From an uncultured Gemmatimonadota bacterium (lineage in GTDB: Bacteria > Gemmatimonadota > Gemmatimonadetes > Gemmatimonadales > Gemmatimonadaceae), in NCBI GenBank assembly GCA_903910555.1, contig CAIVZZ010000003.1, positions 1-64,000 on the forward strand: a DNA stretch of 64,000 nucleotides, written 5' to 3'. The first letter of the stretch is position 1. Each line of letters starts with the position of its first letter. The notes under the pieces are model-generated. The model saw only the letters and a list, made by a program, of their open reading frames with translations. It ran no database searches and was not told the DNA's origin. Positions 1 to 7,781 of this stretch are shown piece after piece. Made by a program: the position numbers and the translations under genes.

Positions 1-50
1 ACCTTCGCCTTGAACTCGGGGGCATGGTTCCGGCGGGATCGTTTCGACAT
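1..50 (-). CDS. IS3-family transposase OrfA, N-terminal fragment (cut by window edge)
   Basis: The minus strand reads ATG followed by MSKRSRRNHAPEFKAKV, the characteristic basic start of IS3-type OrfA proteins (helix-turn-helix DNA-binding subunit that recognises the IS ends; OrfB, made by frameshifting, carries the DDE nuclease). Only 16 full codons lie inside the window, so it is absent from the ORF track. GGAGGAG sits six bases upstream of the ATG, which supports the start. Whether the element is complete and active cannot be judged from here. Confidence 0.75.
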   Translation of the reverse strand, partial: MSKRSRRNHAPEFKAK

Positions 51-138
51 CGGGGACTCCTCCAGTGGTGAGCAAACTTTCGCTCGGGGAGCCCGCTTGT
101 CCACCTATCTCAGCTGTTCAGAAAACCGGGGCCACTTC
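1..138 (-). mobile_element. End of an IS3-family insertion sequence (partial, continues left of the window)
   Basis: Read on the minus strand, this stretch has a GTGGCCCC-containing end, then GATAGGTGGACA, a GGAGGAG ribosome-binding site and the first codons of an IS3-type OrfA. A CCCC block near the tip followed by TGGACA is typical of IS3-family terminal repeats. The adjoining secreted-protein gene loses its C-terminus exactly here, relative to its neighbouring paralog. The exact IS tip is not resolved because the other end lies outside; I place it within a few bases of 138. The family call is from motif recognition, not a database match. Confidence 0.75.
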
Positions 139-1344
139 TGTGCGGACTTGGGCCGACGTACCCATCGGTATGTGGGTCACTCCGCGTGTTGAAACGATCG
201 ATCCGTTTCTGACCGTGAACCCGCGAAGCTGCCGAAAAAGATCCGTGATTTTAAAAGGGTCCGCCTTCGCGATCATGTCCTCGTTGATGTACTGCCCTTG
301 GCCGTGTGCGCTGCGGTCGTCGAATTCGCGACTCCACAGCGGTGTCGCCTGGCGCTTCGCAATAATCCTGATCGAGTCCAGCGTCCTCGCGACTTCGATC
401 ATGTGGATCGTCGCGTGTTCAGTGTTCGCTGCATGAACGTCGACTTCATAACGACGTGGATAGAAGCCGAGCGCGGTTACCTCGATCGACTGTGTACCAA
501 GCGGCACGTCATTCAAGTGAAACGATCCATCGGGAGCACTGAGCACTTCGCTTGAAGCGCCAAACAGTCGAACGTGCGCGGCGCCGATCGGGCCCTCGGA
601 TCCGTCGCGCTGCACAGTGCCTGAGAGCGACGCCGTGCCCACTATTGTCGCGTCGAGGCGCAGCGTTTCAACGAGCACGCCGCTTGATGGGATCGTTGCG
701 TCAATTGCGCCGGTCGCTTCGCGATCGCCAAACTGCGCCTGCATGAGCATGCTGCGCATGACGGGCAACCCGCAGACTCTAAACGTTCCGTCCCGCCCGG
801 TGACGACCGATGCCACGAGCTCGCGCGGCTTTGCCTGAGCCGTGCGCCGGTCGACGTCGAAATCGCTCCACTTGAACACGACGCGCGCACCCGCGACGCC
901 ATGATCGGAGTGGACATCCTTCACGTATCCAGCAACGAGCCCGATCGTGCTGTCGTGTGCAGCGATCGGGCAGTACGCCGCTCGAATCGTCGCGCCCGAT
1001 GGCACAGCAAGATTCACCGTCGCGGAGTGATCGCGCACGAGATCAGTGCGCTTCGCGGGAACTCCGAGCCCGGTCGAGTCGAGCCACGGATCCTCGACCG
1101 TGAGCACATACGCGCCAGGCGCGAGCGATGCGATCGCATACTTGCCATGCGCGTCGGTCGTTGCGCTGTAATCGCGCGCTTCACCGCTCGCGCTCGGCGC
1201 GCTCTGCGAAACGACGACCGTCGCACCTGCCAGCGGTTTGTGGCGGCTGCTGTCGGTGACCGTGCCGTGCAGCGACGCCGTCGGCTCCTGCGCGATCGCA
1301 AAGGCAAATGGCGCGACGATCAGCGCCGAAAGCCGGATCAACAT
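118..1344 (-). CDS. Secreted carboxypeptidase-regulatory-like protein, C-terminus truncated by the IS
   Basis: About 408 residues. The ATG at 1344 is preferred to the upstream one at 1383 because it follows GAGG by six bases, begins a signal peptide (MLIRLSALIVAPFAFAIAQ), and leaves only 8 nt after the previous stop. Three beta-sandwich carboxypeptidase-regulatory-like segments follow (about residues 20-100, 110-210, 225-315), then the start of a plug-like region (YINEDMIAKADPFKITDL). The paralog immediately upstream (1353-2753) continues for about 55 more residues to a CGVILIWTK end; here the frame ends at a TGA supplied by the IS. Likely co-transcribed with 1353-2753. Function unknown; probably periplasmic or outer-membrane associated and probably non-functional. 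Confidence 0.75.
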   Translation of the reverse strand: MLIRLSALIVAPFAFAIAQEPTASLHGTVTDSSRHKPLAGATVVVSQSAPSASGEARDYSATTDAHGKYAIASLAPGAYVLTVEDPWLDSTGLGVPAKRTDLVRDHSATVNLAVPSGATIRAAYCPIAAHDSTIGLVAGYVKDVHSDHGVAGARVVFKWSDFDVDRRTAQAKPRELVASVVTGRDGTFRVCGLPVMRSMLMQAQFGDREATGAIDATIPSSGVLVETLRLDATIVGTASLSGTVQRDGSEGPIGAAHVRLFGASSEVLSAPDGSFHLNDVPLGTQSIEVTALGFYPRRYEVDVHAANTEHATIHMIEVARTLDSIRIIAKRQATPLWSREFDDRSAHGQGQYINEDMIAKADPFKITDLFRQLRGFTVRNGSIVSTRGVTHIPMGTSAQVRTEVAPVF

Positions 1345-1352
1345 TGCACGCC

Positions 1353-2753
1353 TCACTTGGTCCAGATGAGAATCACCCCGCACAGCCCGCTCTTGTACTG
1401 CACCGGTATCACAGCGCCGCTCGCGTAAATTTCGATTCCGTGAATCGCGTCAGGCGCGATGTCGTTCATCGTGCGATCCGAGTAGCCGCCATCTACGTAG
1501 AGCTTCGGCTTGCACGCGCGGTCGGTCGAAGGCCTTGATGGGTCGTTGCTCCCCAACGCCGTCACCCCGCGCGATGAATACACCGTGTCCATCATCACGT
1601 AGTACCCGCGCACTTGTTGCATGAGCTGCGCGGTCTCCAGCGGGGCCGCTTTCTCGATCATCGCTTCAGTGATGTATTGACCGCTGCCGTGCGCGCTGCG
1701 CTCGTCAAACTCGTGATGGCGCGCGAGCGACGTGCTTCGCGCGCTGCGAATCTTTACAGAATCGAGAACAGTCCCGGTCTCGACCATCCCGATCACGATC
1801 TTCTCGACCTGGCCCGACTTCAGTTCGATCGCGTACCGGCGCGGCGCGTACCCAAGCGCGGTCACTTCGATCGACTGCGTTCCGAGCGGTACGTCGATCA
1901 AATGGAATGAACCGTCCGACGCCGTCACGACCTCGCCGCTCGCGCCGACGAGATGCACGTGCGCGCCGGCAATCGTGAACTGCGCCGCCTCGTCGCGCAC
2001 CGCGCCATTCACCGCGACGGTGCCGCTCGCGTTTGGATCAAACCGAATCGTCTGTACCAACACGCCGCTCGCCGGCACGGTCGTCTCGATAATTCCGGTC
2101 GCTTTGTGATCGCCGTACTGCGCTTGAAGCGAGAGCGAGCGGAGTACCGGCACGCCGCACATGCGGAACATGCCGTCGCGGTCGGTGGTCGCTGCGGCAA
2201 CGCGGTCGCGCGACGTCGCCTGTGCCGTAAGGCGATCGACGTCGAAGTCACTCCATGCAAAAACGACGCGAATGCCCTCGACCGGCCGGTCGGTGTGCGC
2301 GTCTTTCACGTAGCCCGCCACCAATCCAACCGAACTGTCGGCTGCGGTGCTCGAGCAAAACACCGAGCGAATCGTCGCGCCGGAGGGAACGGCGAGATTC
2401 ACCGTCGCCGAATGCTCTTTTATTAGATCGGCTTTCTGGGGAGGTACGCCGAATCCCGTCGAGTCGAGCCAGGGGTGCTCGACGGTGACCATGTACACGC
2501 CGGGCGGCAGTGCGTTGATCGCGAACTTGCCGCGGGAGTCGGTCGTCGCGCTGTAGTCACGCACGTCACCGCCGCTATTGCTCGCCGCGCGCAACGCAAT
2601 AACTGTCGCGCCAACGAGCGGGCCGCGCCGAATGCTGTCCGTGACGGTGCCTTTGAGCGACGCACTCGCGTCCTGCGCCGCCGCTATCGACAGCGGCACG
2701 CTCAGTAGCAAACAGGTAATCAACGCGCGAAGTGCCGACCGACGAGTGACCAA
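1353..2753 (-). CDS. Secreted carboxypeptidase-regulatory-like protein with C-terminal plug-like domain
   Basis: 466 residues. A signal peptide (cleavage near AAAQ, residue 26) is followed by carboxypeptidase-regulatory-like segments (SLKGTVTDSIRRGPLVGATV and GAHVHLVGASGEVVTASDGS are the clearest). A C-terminal region resembles a TonB-receptor plug (YITEAMIEKAAPLETAQLMQQ, later GIEIYASGAVIPVQYKSGLCG), but no beta-barrel follows. It ends CGVILIWTK, matching the end of the third paralog at 5755. First gene of a two-gene unit with the truncated copy downstream. Known families with this architecture present a plug-like module without a receptor; the ligand is unknown. Exact role is inference: an envelope-exposed binding protein. 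Confidence 0.8.
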   Translation of the reverse strand: MVTRRSALRALITCLLLSVPLSIAAAQDASASLKGTVTDSIRRGPLVGATVIALRAASNSGGDVRDYSATTDSRGKFAINALPPGVYMVTVEHPWLDSTGFGVPPQKADLIKEHSATVNLAVPSGATIRSVFCSSTAADSSVGLVAGYVKDAHTDRPVEGIRVVFAWSDFDVDRLTAQATSRDRVAAATTDRDGMFRMCGVPVLRSLSLQAQYGDHKATGIIETTVPASGVLVQTIRFDPNASGTVAVNGAVRDEAAQFTIAGAHVHLVGASGEVVTASDGSFHLIDVPLGTQSIEVTALGYAPRRYAIELKSGQVEKIVIGMVETGTVLDSVKIRSARSTSLARHHEFDERSAHGSGQYITEAMIEKAAPLETAQLMQQVRGYYVMMDTVYSSRGVTALGSNDPSRPSTDRACKPKLYVDGGYSDRTMNDIAPDAIHGIEIYASGAVIPVQYKSGLCGVILIWTK

Positions 2754-2888
2754 AGCGCGATCTCGCGTGACTCAAGTACCGACACCGTCGAACACAATTC
2801 AGCCACCGCTGCGCCGCGGCTCTCATTGAGACTGGCCTACTTGGTCTGGCGGTGCAAGTCCTAAGCGATCGCGCGGTTCTTCGCGCGG

Positions 2889-5309
2889 CTAATCACTGCG
2901 CAATGCCACCAGCGCCTCGATCCGCGATGCGCGCCACGACGGCACAAGGCACGCGAGCGCGGCGACGATCGCGAATAGCACGGTCACGCCGCCAAACACC
3001 CGCGGATCGAGCGGCTGCACGTTGTACAGGAGCGAAGTCAGCGCGCGCGCGCCGGCCGCCGCAGCGACAAGTCCGACCACCAGCCCGATGGCGACGAGTC
3101 GCATGCCCTGCGTGAGAATCAATCTGATCACGTCAGTGCGCTCGGCGCCGAGCGCCATGCGAATACCGATCTCGCCGGTGCGCTGCGTGACGGCGTATGC
3201 GAGCACGCTGTACAGCCCGAGCGCGGAGAGGAAGAGCGCGATGATCGAGAACGCACCTGTGAGCCAGGCGGTGATGCGCTGGATGCCGAGCGACTGCATG
3301 AGCTGAGTATCGAGCGTCGCGAAGAACGAAACCGCCTGACTCTTGTCGACCGATGCGACCGCGGAGCGGAGCACAGCCTGAAGCGCATTCGGATCGCCGT
3401 TGGTAGACGCGGCGATAACCTGTCCCACGCCGCCCTGCTGGCGCAGCGCCTGATAGAGCATGTCCGGTGGCGGCGTGTTGAGACCGATCGATTTTACATC
3501 ACCGACGATTCCGACGATCTCGAGTTTCTGATCGGCGAGCTGCCCGCGGAGCAAGAACTGTCCGAGTGCTTTTCCGTCGGGGAAGAGCCGCTTGGCGAAC
3601 GACGCGTTGATGATGCACACCTGCGGCGCGCCGTCGATGTCGGTCGAGAGAAATCCGCGTCCCGAAAGGAGCGGAACGTGCAGCAGCGCGAAGAAATCCT
3701 CGCTGATCGTGTTGATATACGCGACCGGTCTGTCCGACAGTGGTGGAATCGGCTGGCCGAACACCGCGTACACTGCGCGGCCATTTCCGCCTGCGAGCGG
3801 CAGCGCGCCGGCCGTCGCCGCGATCTTCACTGCGGGATTCGCGCGCAGTCTATCAAGAACCAGATTGTAAAAATTCACCTGCTGGGTTTTCCCGGGATAT
3901 GTCGACGGCGGCGCGTTGAGGAAAACGCTCGCGATGCCGTGCGACGAGAATCCGGCGTCTGTCGACTGAAGTTTCATGAAACTCACGAGCAGCAAGCTCG
4001 ATCCTATCAACAGCATCACCGAGAGCGACACCTCGGCAACAATCAAGAATCCGCGGAACCGCGTCCCGCGCGCGCCGCCAACCGTGCCGCGCGAGCTGTC
4101 TTTCAGCACGTCGGCGAGGTTCACATTCGACGCCTGCATCGCCGGTACAAAGCCGATGACGAGCGATGACAGCACCGAGAGACCCACCGTGAAACTGAGC
4201 GTGGCGGCGTCGAGCGAAAACGTGGTCGTGGATTGCAGCTGGCTCGCGAACACCGACTGCACCCCCTTCAATGCGAAGAGCGCGAGCACCACGCCGAGCG
4301 ATGCGGCGAGCATGCAGAAGATCAGCGTCTCGAGCAGGAACTGGCGGATTAGATGCTTGCGCGTGGCACCGAGCGAGAGGCGCACGCCGATCTCTTTGTG
4401 GCGCGCGGAGAGTCGGCCGAGAAACAGGTTCGATACGTTCGCGCAGGCGATCAAAAGCACGAAGCCGACGGCGGTGAGGAGCAGAATGAAAGTGGGCCGC
4501 ACCGGACCGACCGCTTCCTCGACCCACGTTTTCAGCTCGTTTTCGTTGTTGCCGTCGATGCGCGCGGTGAACTCCTGCTGATAGCGCTTTGAAATCGCAC
4601 GGATTTCGGATTCGGCCTGTGCGAATGACACGCCCGGTTTGATGCGCGCGGTGACCTGCATGAATCCCGCGCCGCTTTCTCGTTGGGCTTCGGTGAGATA
4701 CGGCGGCGAAAATGGCCACGGCTGCAATGCTTGCACGATCGAGATCGGCGCGGGGACTCCGGGCGCGAGGATCCCGACGACCGTGGTACCAACGCCGTCG
4801 AGTTGGATCGTTTGGCCGACGAGGTCGTCACGCTTACCGAAACGCGTCGCCCAGACTTCATATGTAAGGATGCAGACGTGTGGGCCGTTCTCTTTGTCTT
4901 CGTCCGCGGTGAAGTTGCGGCCGCGCGCGAGCGTGAGGCCGAGCGTGGGGACGAAGCTTTGTGTCACGTCGAGCGTGGTGAGCTGTTCCGGATCGGCGCC
5001 GTCGCGTGTGAGGACTCGGGTGTTGAACGCCGATGCGGTGATCCCGCTGAAGACTGTTTGCTCCGTACTGAAGATCCGGTATTTCGGAACCGACATCACC
5101 GGCGCGACGACGTTGCGCGTTTTGTTGTTCGTCCAGATTCGGACGAGCCGGCCCGCGTCGGGAAGATTGATCGGGTTGAGCACGATCGTGTTGAACACGC
5201 TGAACAGCGCCGTGTTCGCGCCGATGCCGATTGCGATCGTGAGGATCGCGACGGCGGTGAAGCCCGGAGATTTGAAGAGGCTTCGGAAGGCGTACTTGAG
5301 TTCGGTCAT
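2889..5309 (-). CDS. ABC transporter permease, MacB/FtsX-type (ADOP-like)
   Basis: 806 residues. It starts MTELKYAFRSLFKSPGFTAV with a transmembrane helix, then a large periplasmic MacB-like core domain (about residues 50-270), three helices, an FtsX domain, a second periplasmic domain and a terminal FtsX domain (QRTGEIGIRMALGAERTDV). This duplicated layout is that of ADOP permeases, related to MacB, which transmit ATP-driven movement across the membrane to move substrates or signals in the envelope. No ATPase gene adjoins it. Unlike the copy at 42336 it lacks the N-terminal cytoplasmic prefix and has no PadR partner. The substrate cannot be deduced. Flanked by secreted carboxypeptidase-like genes on the same strand. 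Confidence 0.9.
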   Translation of the reverse strand: MTELKYAFRSLFKSPGFTAVAILTIAIGIGANTALFSVFNTIVLNPINLPDAGRLVRIWTNNKTRNVVAPVMSVPKYRIFSTEQTVFSGITASAFNTRVLTRDGADPEQLTTLDVTQSFVPTLGLTLARGRNFTADEDKENGPHVCILTYEVWATRFGKRDDLVGQTIQLDGVGTTVVGILAPGVPAPISIVQALQPWPFSPPYLTEAQRESGAGFMQVTARIKPGVSFAQAESEIRAISKRYQQEFTARIDGNNENELKTWVEEAVGPVRPTFILLLTAVGFVLLIACANVSNLFLGRLSARHKEIGVRLSLGATRKHLIRQFLLETLIFCMLAASLGVVLALFALKGVQSVFASQLQSTTTFSLDAATLSFTVGLSVLSSLVIGFVPAMQASNVNLADVLKDSSRGTVGGARGTRFRGFLIVAEVSLSVMLLIGSSLLLVSFMKLQSTDAGFSSHGIASVFLNAPPSTYPGKTQQVNFYNLVLDRLRANPAVKIAATAGALPLAGGNGRAVYAVFGQPIPPLSDRPVAYINTISEDFFALLHVPLLSGRGFLSTDIDGAPQVCIINASFAKRLFPDGKALGQFLLRGQLADQKLEIVGIVGDVKSIGLNTPPPDMLYQALRQQGGVGQVIAASTNGDPNALQAVLRSAVASVDKSQAVSFFATLDTQLMQSLGIQRITAWLTGAFSIIALFLSALGLYSVLAYAVTQRTGEIGIRMALGAERTDVIRLILTQGMRLVAIGLVVGLVAAAAGARALTSLLYNVQPLDPRVFGGVTVLFAIVAALACLVPSWRASRIEALVALRSD

Positions 5310-5422
5310 CGGCGCGGGAGAAGGGCGGGGAACGACCTGTGTCTTGCTCGTTCACATTAGTCGCCCGAAACCGGCCAAAGCGTTGCTTGCGTGTTGCAAC
5401 GACGCGGCGAGATAATGGATGT

Positions 5423-5692
5423 GTGGAGCGCTACTCATGGCAGGTTCCCGCTGACCCGGTTGCGGCAGCCGACGCCGAGCGATTGGCTGCGGCAGACGAC
5501 GAAGATCGCGCGATCCAAATGCGGAGTTTCGTCGCGCTCGCGTGGGTGGCGGTTTTCGCTGGCGGTTTTGTGTGGCTCGTCTCGGCGTATTTGACCGAGA
5601 TGCGGACGGTGGGTTGTACTGAGTTCGTCTCAGCGCCGGCTCATGCGCCGCCTCCGGGGAGCTGCAAGCGCGAGCGGAAGGCGTTTCGATGA
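5423..5692 (+). CDS. Possible small single-pass membrane protein
   Basis: A tentative plus-strand gene in the gap between two leftward genes. From a GTG at 5423 it would encode 89 residues: an acidic, alanine-rich N-terminus (AERLAAADDEDRAIQ), one strong transmembrane helix (RSFVALAWVAVFAGGFVWLV) and a short proline-rich, basic tail. The track starts it further upstream at 5339, but the first 28 residues look non-coding. The helix flanked by charges is the only evidence; no recognisable family and no good ribosome-binding site. Otherwise this 445-base gap shows nothing but presumed promoters of the flanking genes. Confidence 0.35.
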   Translation: MERYSWQVPADPVAAADAERLAAADDEDRAIQMRSFVALAWVAVFAGGFVWLVSAYLTEMRTVGCTEFVSAPAHAPPPGSCKRERKAFR

Positions 5693-5754
5693 CGGCCGGG
5701 ACGAGAACGGTGCCTCGGTAGTGAAAGGGACTCTGTGTGTCCTTGCCGGACGGC

Positions 5755-7185
5755 TCACTTAGTCCAGATCACTACTGATCCACAGCCGGTCGACGAAAAC
5801 CGGTCATATTGTGCGGGGACGGTACCGGGGCCGGCATACACCTCGATGCCACGAATCATTTCAGGGCGCACGATCGAGCTTAACTCTTCGAAGCGAGCCG
5901 GATCGGCAGGAGGTTGCATTCCCTTAAGATCGCCCATCTTCGTCACAACGAACTCCACACCATCAAGAAAAACGTTCGGAACGCAGCGGCCGCGCAGATA
6001 CGGTACCGGTGTACATCCCATTGCTGAACCTCTCGTCGCATTACACTCCACTCGAACGCTCCCGACGCCTCGGAGAATGTCGGGAATGTTCGAAAAATTA
6101 TGCCGACTGATTTGTTCTGCAGTCACATAGCTGCCTAAGCCGTGCGATCGCCGCGTCTCGAACCCGTCGTCCATCGAGGGGATCGACGGTGCTTTGCCCT
6201 TCACTGTATCCGCTGCGAGGATCGGCGCGCGTCCGATCATCCACAGCGTCGTATCACGAACGCTATTGGTAGCGAAGTCCATAGCCGCCGTCACCGGCAA
6301 GAGTCCGATGGACTTGGCCTCAATCGCGCGCGTGCCAGCTGCAATGCTCGGAATCCGAAATACGCCAGTGGCATCCGTGCGTGCCGTGTCCGTCGTACCA
6401 AAGACGCCGAGCACAGCATCGCGTACCGGTCGACGGTCTGTACCGATGACCATCCCGTGCAATGACGCGGTGCCGCGTGCAATCTCCGAATCGCCGGATG
6501 CGCGGCGACGCGCGGCGCTGTCGCGCATGCTAATCGAAAAATCCATGCGGCGAATCCGTGCGTCGTCCAATAGCAGCGGCATCGGCCCCGCGGTAAAGCC
6601 CGCGCGCTCAGATACCAATTCGAGCGGCACTTTCGTTGGCACGCCGCACAGCCGGTAGACGCCGCTGGCATTCGCGCTGGTCGCTGCACCCACTCGGTGT
6701 CCGACCGTCCGCACTCCGGACAGCGTGAACTCCGTCCAGTCCGTACTGATAGTGGCGCCCGGTAACAGCGTTTGGTCGTCGACATCACGAATGCGTCCGA
6801 TCAAGACGCCCGTGTCCGGCTCGCGCGGCCCCGGACACAGGCGTGAAAGCATCGTCGCCATGCTCGGCGTGAACAGGTTGACGGTGCTGCGACGTCGGCC
6901 ATCGACATCGACTCGCACGAGCGGCAACGCGACGTCGAGTGAATCGACCACGGCGTGGGTGAAACCAATCGTGTAGTGGCCGTCCGCTACGCTGTCGAAC
7001 CGAAACCGTCCGTGCGAATCCGTCGTGGCGTATCGAGACGTCTCGACGAGGACAACGGTTGCTGTCGCGAGCGGCGCGTGCGTGCTCAGCGAATCGTAGA
7101 CAGTCCCCGCGATGCTGCCCTGGGCGCCTGCTCGCGTCGCGCTGAGTGCGAGCGTACCAAACGCAATGATGCGAGCTATCGTCAC
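5755..7185 (-). CDS. Secreted carboxypeptidase-regulatory-like protein with plug-like C-terminus (third paralog)
   Basis: 476 residues. Signal peptide (MTIARIIAFGTLALSATRAGAQ), then carboxypeptidase-regulatory-like segments (GTVYDSLSTHAPLATATVVL; LHGMVIGTDRRPVRDAVLGV) and a plug-like region (YVTAEQISRHNFSNIPDILR). It ends CGSVVIWTK, a near copy of the CGVILIWTK end of the 1353-2753 paralog, and the middle segment shares the W(S/T)(D/E)F and CGVP motifs with it. Four cysteines near the C-terminus may form disulfides. Diverged well beyond the tandem pair at 118-2753, so an older duplicate. Envelope location is well supported by the signal peptide; function unknown. Confidence 0.8.
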   Translation of the reverse strand: MTIARIIAFGTLALSATRAGAQGSIAGTVYDSLSTHAPLATATVVLVETSRYATTDSHGRFRFDSVADGHYTIGFTHAVVDSLDVALPLVRVDVDGRRRSTVNLFTPSMATMLSRLCPGPREPDTGVLIGRIRDVDDQTLLPGATISTDWTEFTLSGVRTVGHRVGAATSANASGVYRLCGVPTKVPLELVSERAGFTAGPMPLLLDDARIRRMDFSISMRDSAARRRASGDSEIARGTASLHGMVIGTDRRPVRDAVLGVFGTTDTARTDATGVFRIPSIAAGTRAIEAKSIGLLPVTAAMDFATNSVRDTTLWMIGRAPILAADTVKGKAPSIPSMDDGFETRRSHGLGSYVTAEQISRHNFSNIPDILRGVGSVRVECNATRGSAMGCTPVPYLRGRCVPNVFLDGVEFVVTKMGDLKGMQPPADPARFEELSSIVRPEMIRGIEVYAGPGTVPAQYDRFSSTGCGSVVIWTK

Positions 7186-7311
7186 GTTGCCTCCGGCGGG
7201 TCACGCCACGCTCAGAGTCGAATAGTGCGGTGGACGAGCTCTTACGGCAACTGGCCTATTCCCGCACCAGAATGTGCGTGTGTCGTTCCCCGAACCCGAC
7301 GCCGAGTTCGC

Positions 7312-7773
7312 TCAGCCCACCTTCTTCATAAAACAGTGCTTCTGACCCACCTCAATCTCGGTCTTATCGAGCTTCGTATACCGCGCAATCTTCTCCGGAT
7401 ACTTCGAAAGCTCCGCGTGCTCAAACCCGCACGACACAAACAGCTCGTCTGAAAACGAAACCGCAAAGAGCTGCTCATACCCGCGCGACTTCGCGAGTTT
7501 CTCCAGCGCACCGATCAGCGCCTTTCCGTATCCAAGCCCCTGCGCATCCTGCGTCACCGCGAGCGAGACGAGCTCCACAATAGTCGGCGAGTATTCATCG
7601 AGCGCCGCACATGCAACCACGCCGCCATCTGCATCCCTGATCACGCGATAGTCCGCGAGATGCCCGTACGCGAACTCCTCGGTGCGCAGCAGCGTCAGCC
7701 CCTGCGCGGCGTAGCTATTGTTGAGCGCGACCAGCGCTTGAATATCAGTTTCGTTCGCTCGTGAGACTCGCAT
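7312..7773 (-). CDS. GNAT-family N-acetyltransferase
   Basis: About 153 residues from the ATG at 7773 (MRVSRANETDIQAL); the track's extra 25 residues overlap the upstream permease and look spurious. GNAT acyl-CoA-binding motif A is visible as LAVTQDAQGLGYGKALIGAL (QxxGxG/A variant), and the C-terminal FYxxxGF-like strand as FVSCGFEH. The overall pattern resembles ArgA-type acetyltransferase domains (N-acetylglutamate synthase), but without arginine genes nearby I do not assign argA. The gene lies 8 nt after the ABC permease stop, so it is the last gene of the operon that begins at 12793. Confidence 0.8.
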   Translation of the reverse strand: MRVSRANETDIQALVALNNSYAAQGLTLLRTEEFAYGHLADYRVIRDADGGVVACAALDEYSPTIVELVSLAVTQDAQGLGYGKALIGALEKLAKSRGYEQLFAVSFSDELFVSCGFEHAELSKYPEKIARYTKLDKTEIEVGQKHCFMKKVG

Positions 7774-7781
7774 GTTTTGTC

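Noticed and set aside
2754-2888. Terminator downstream of the permease gene from GCGCGG repeats (2870-2890)
   Set aside because: GCGCGGTTCTTCGCGCGG is a direct rather than inverted repeat and does not form a stem with a T run.
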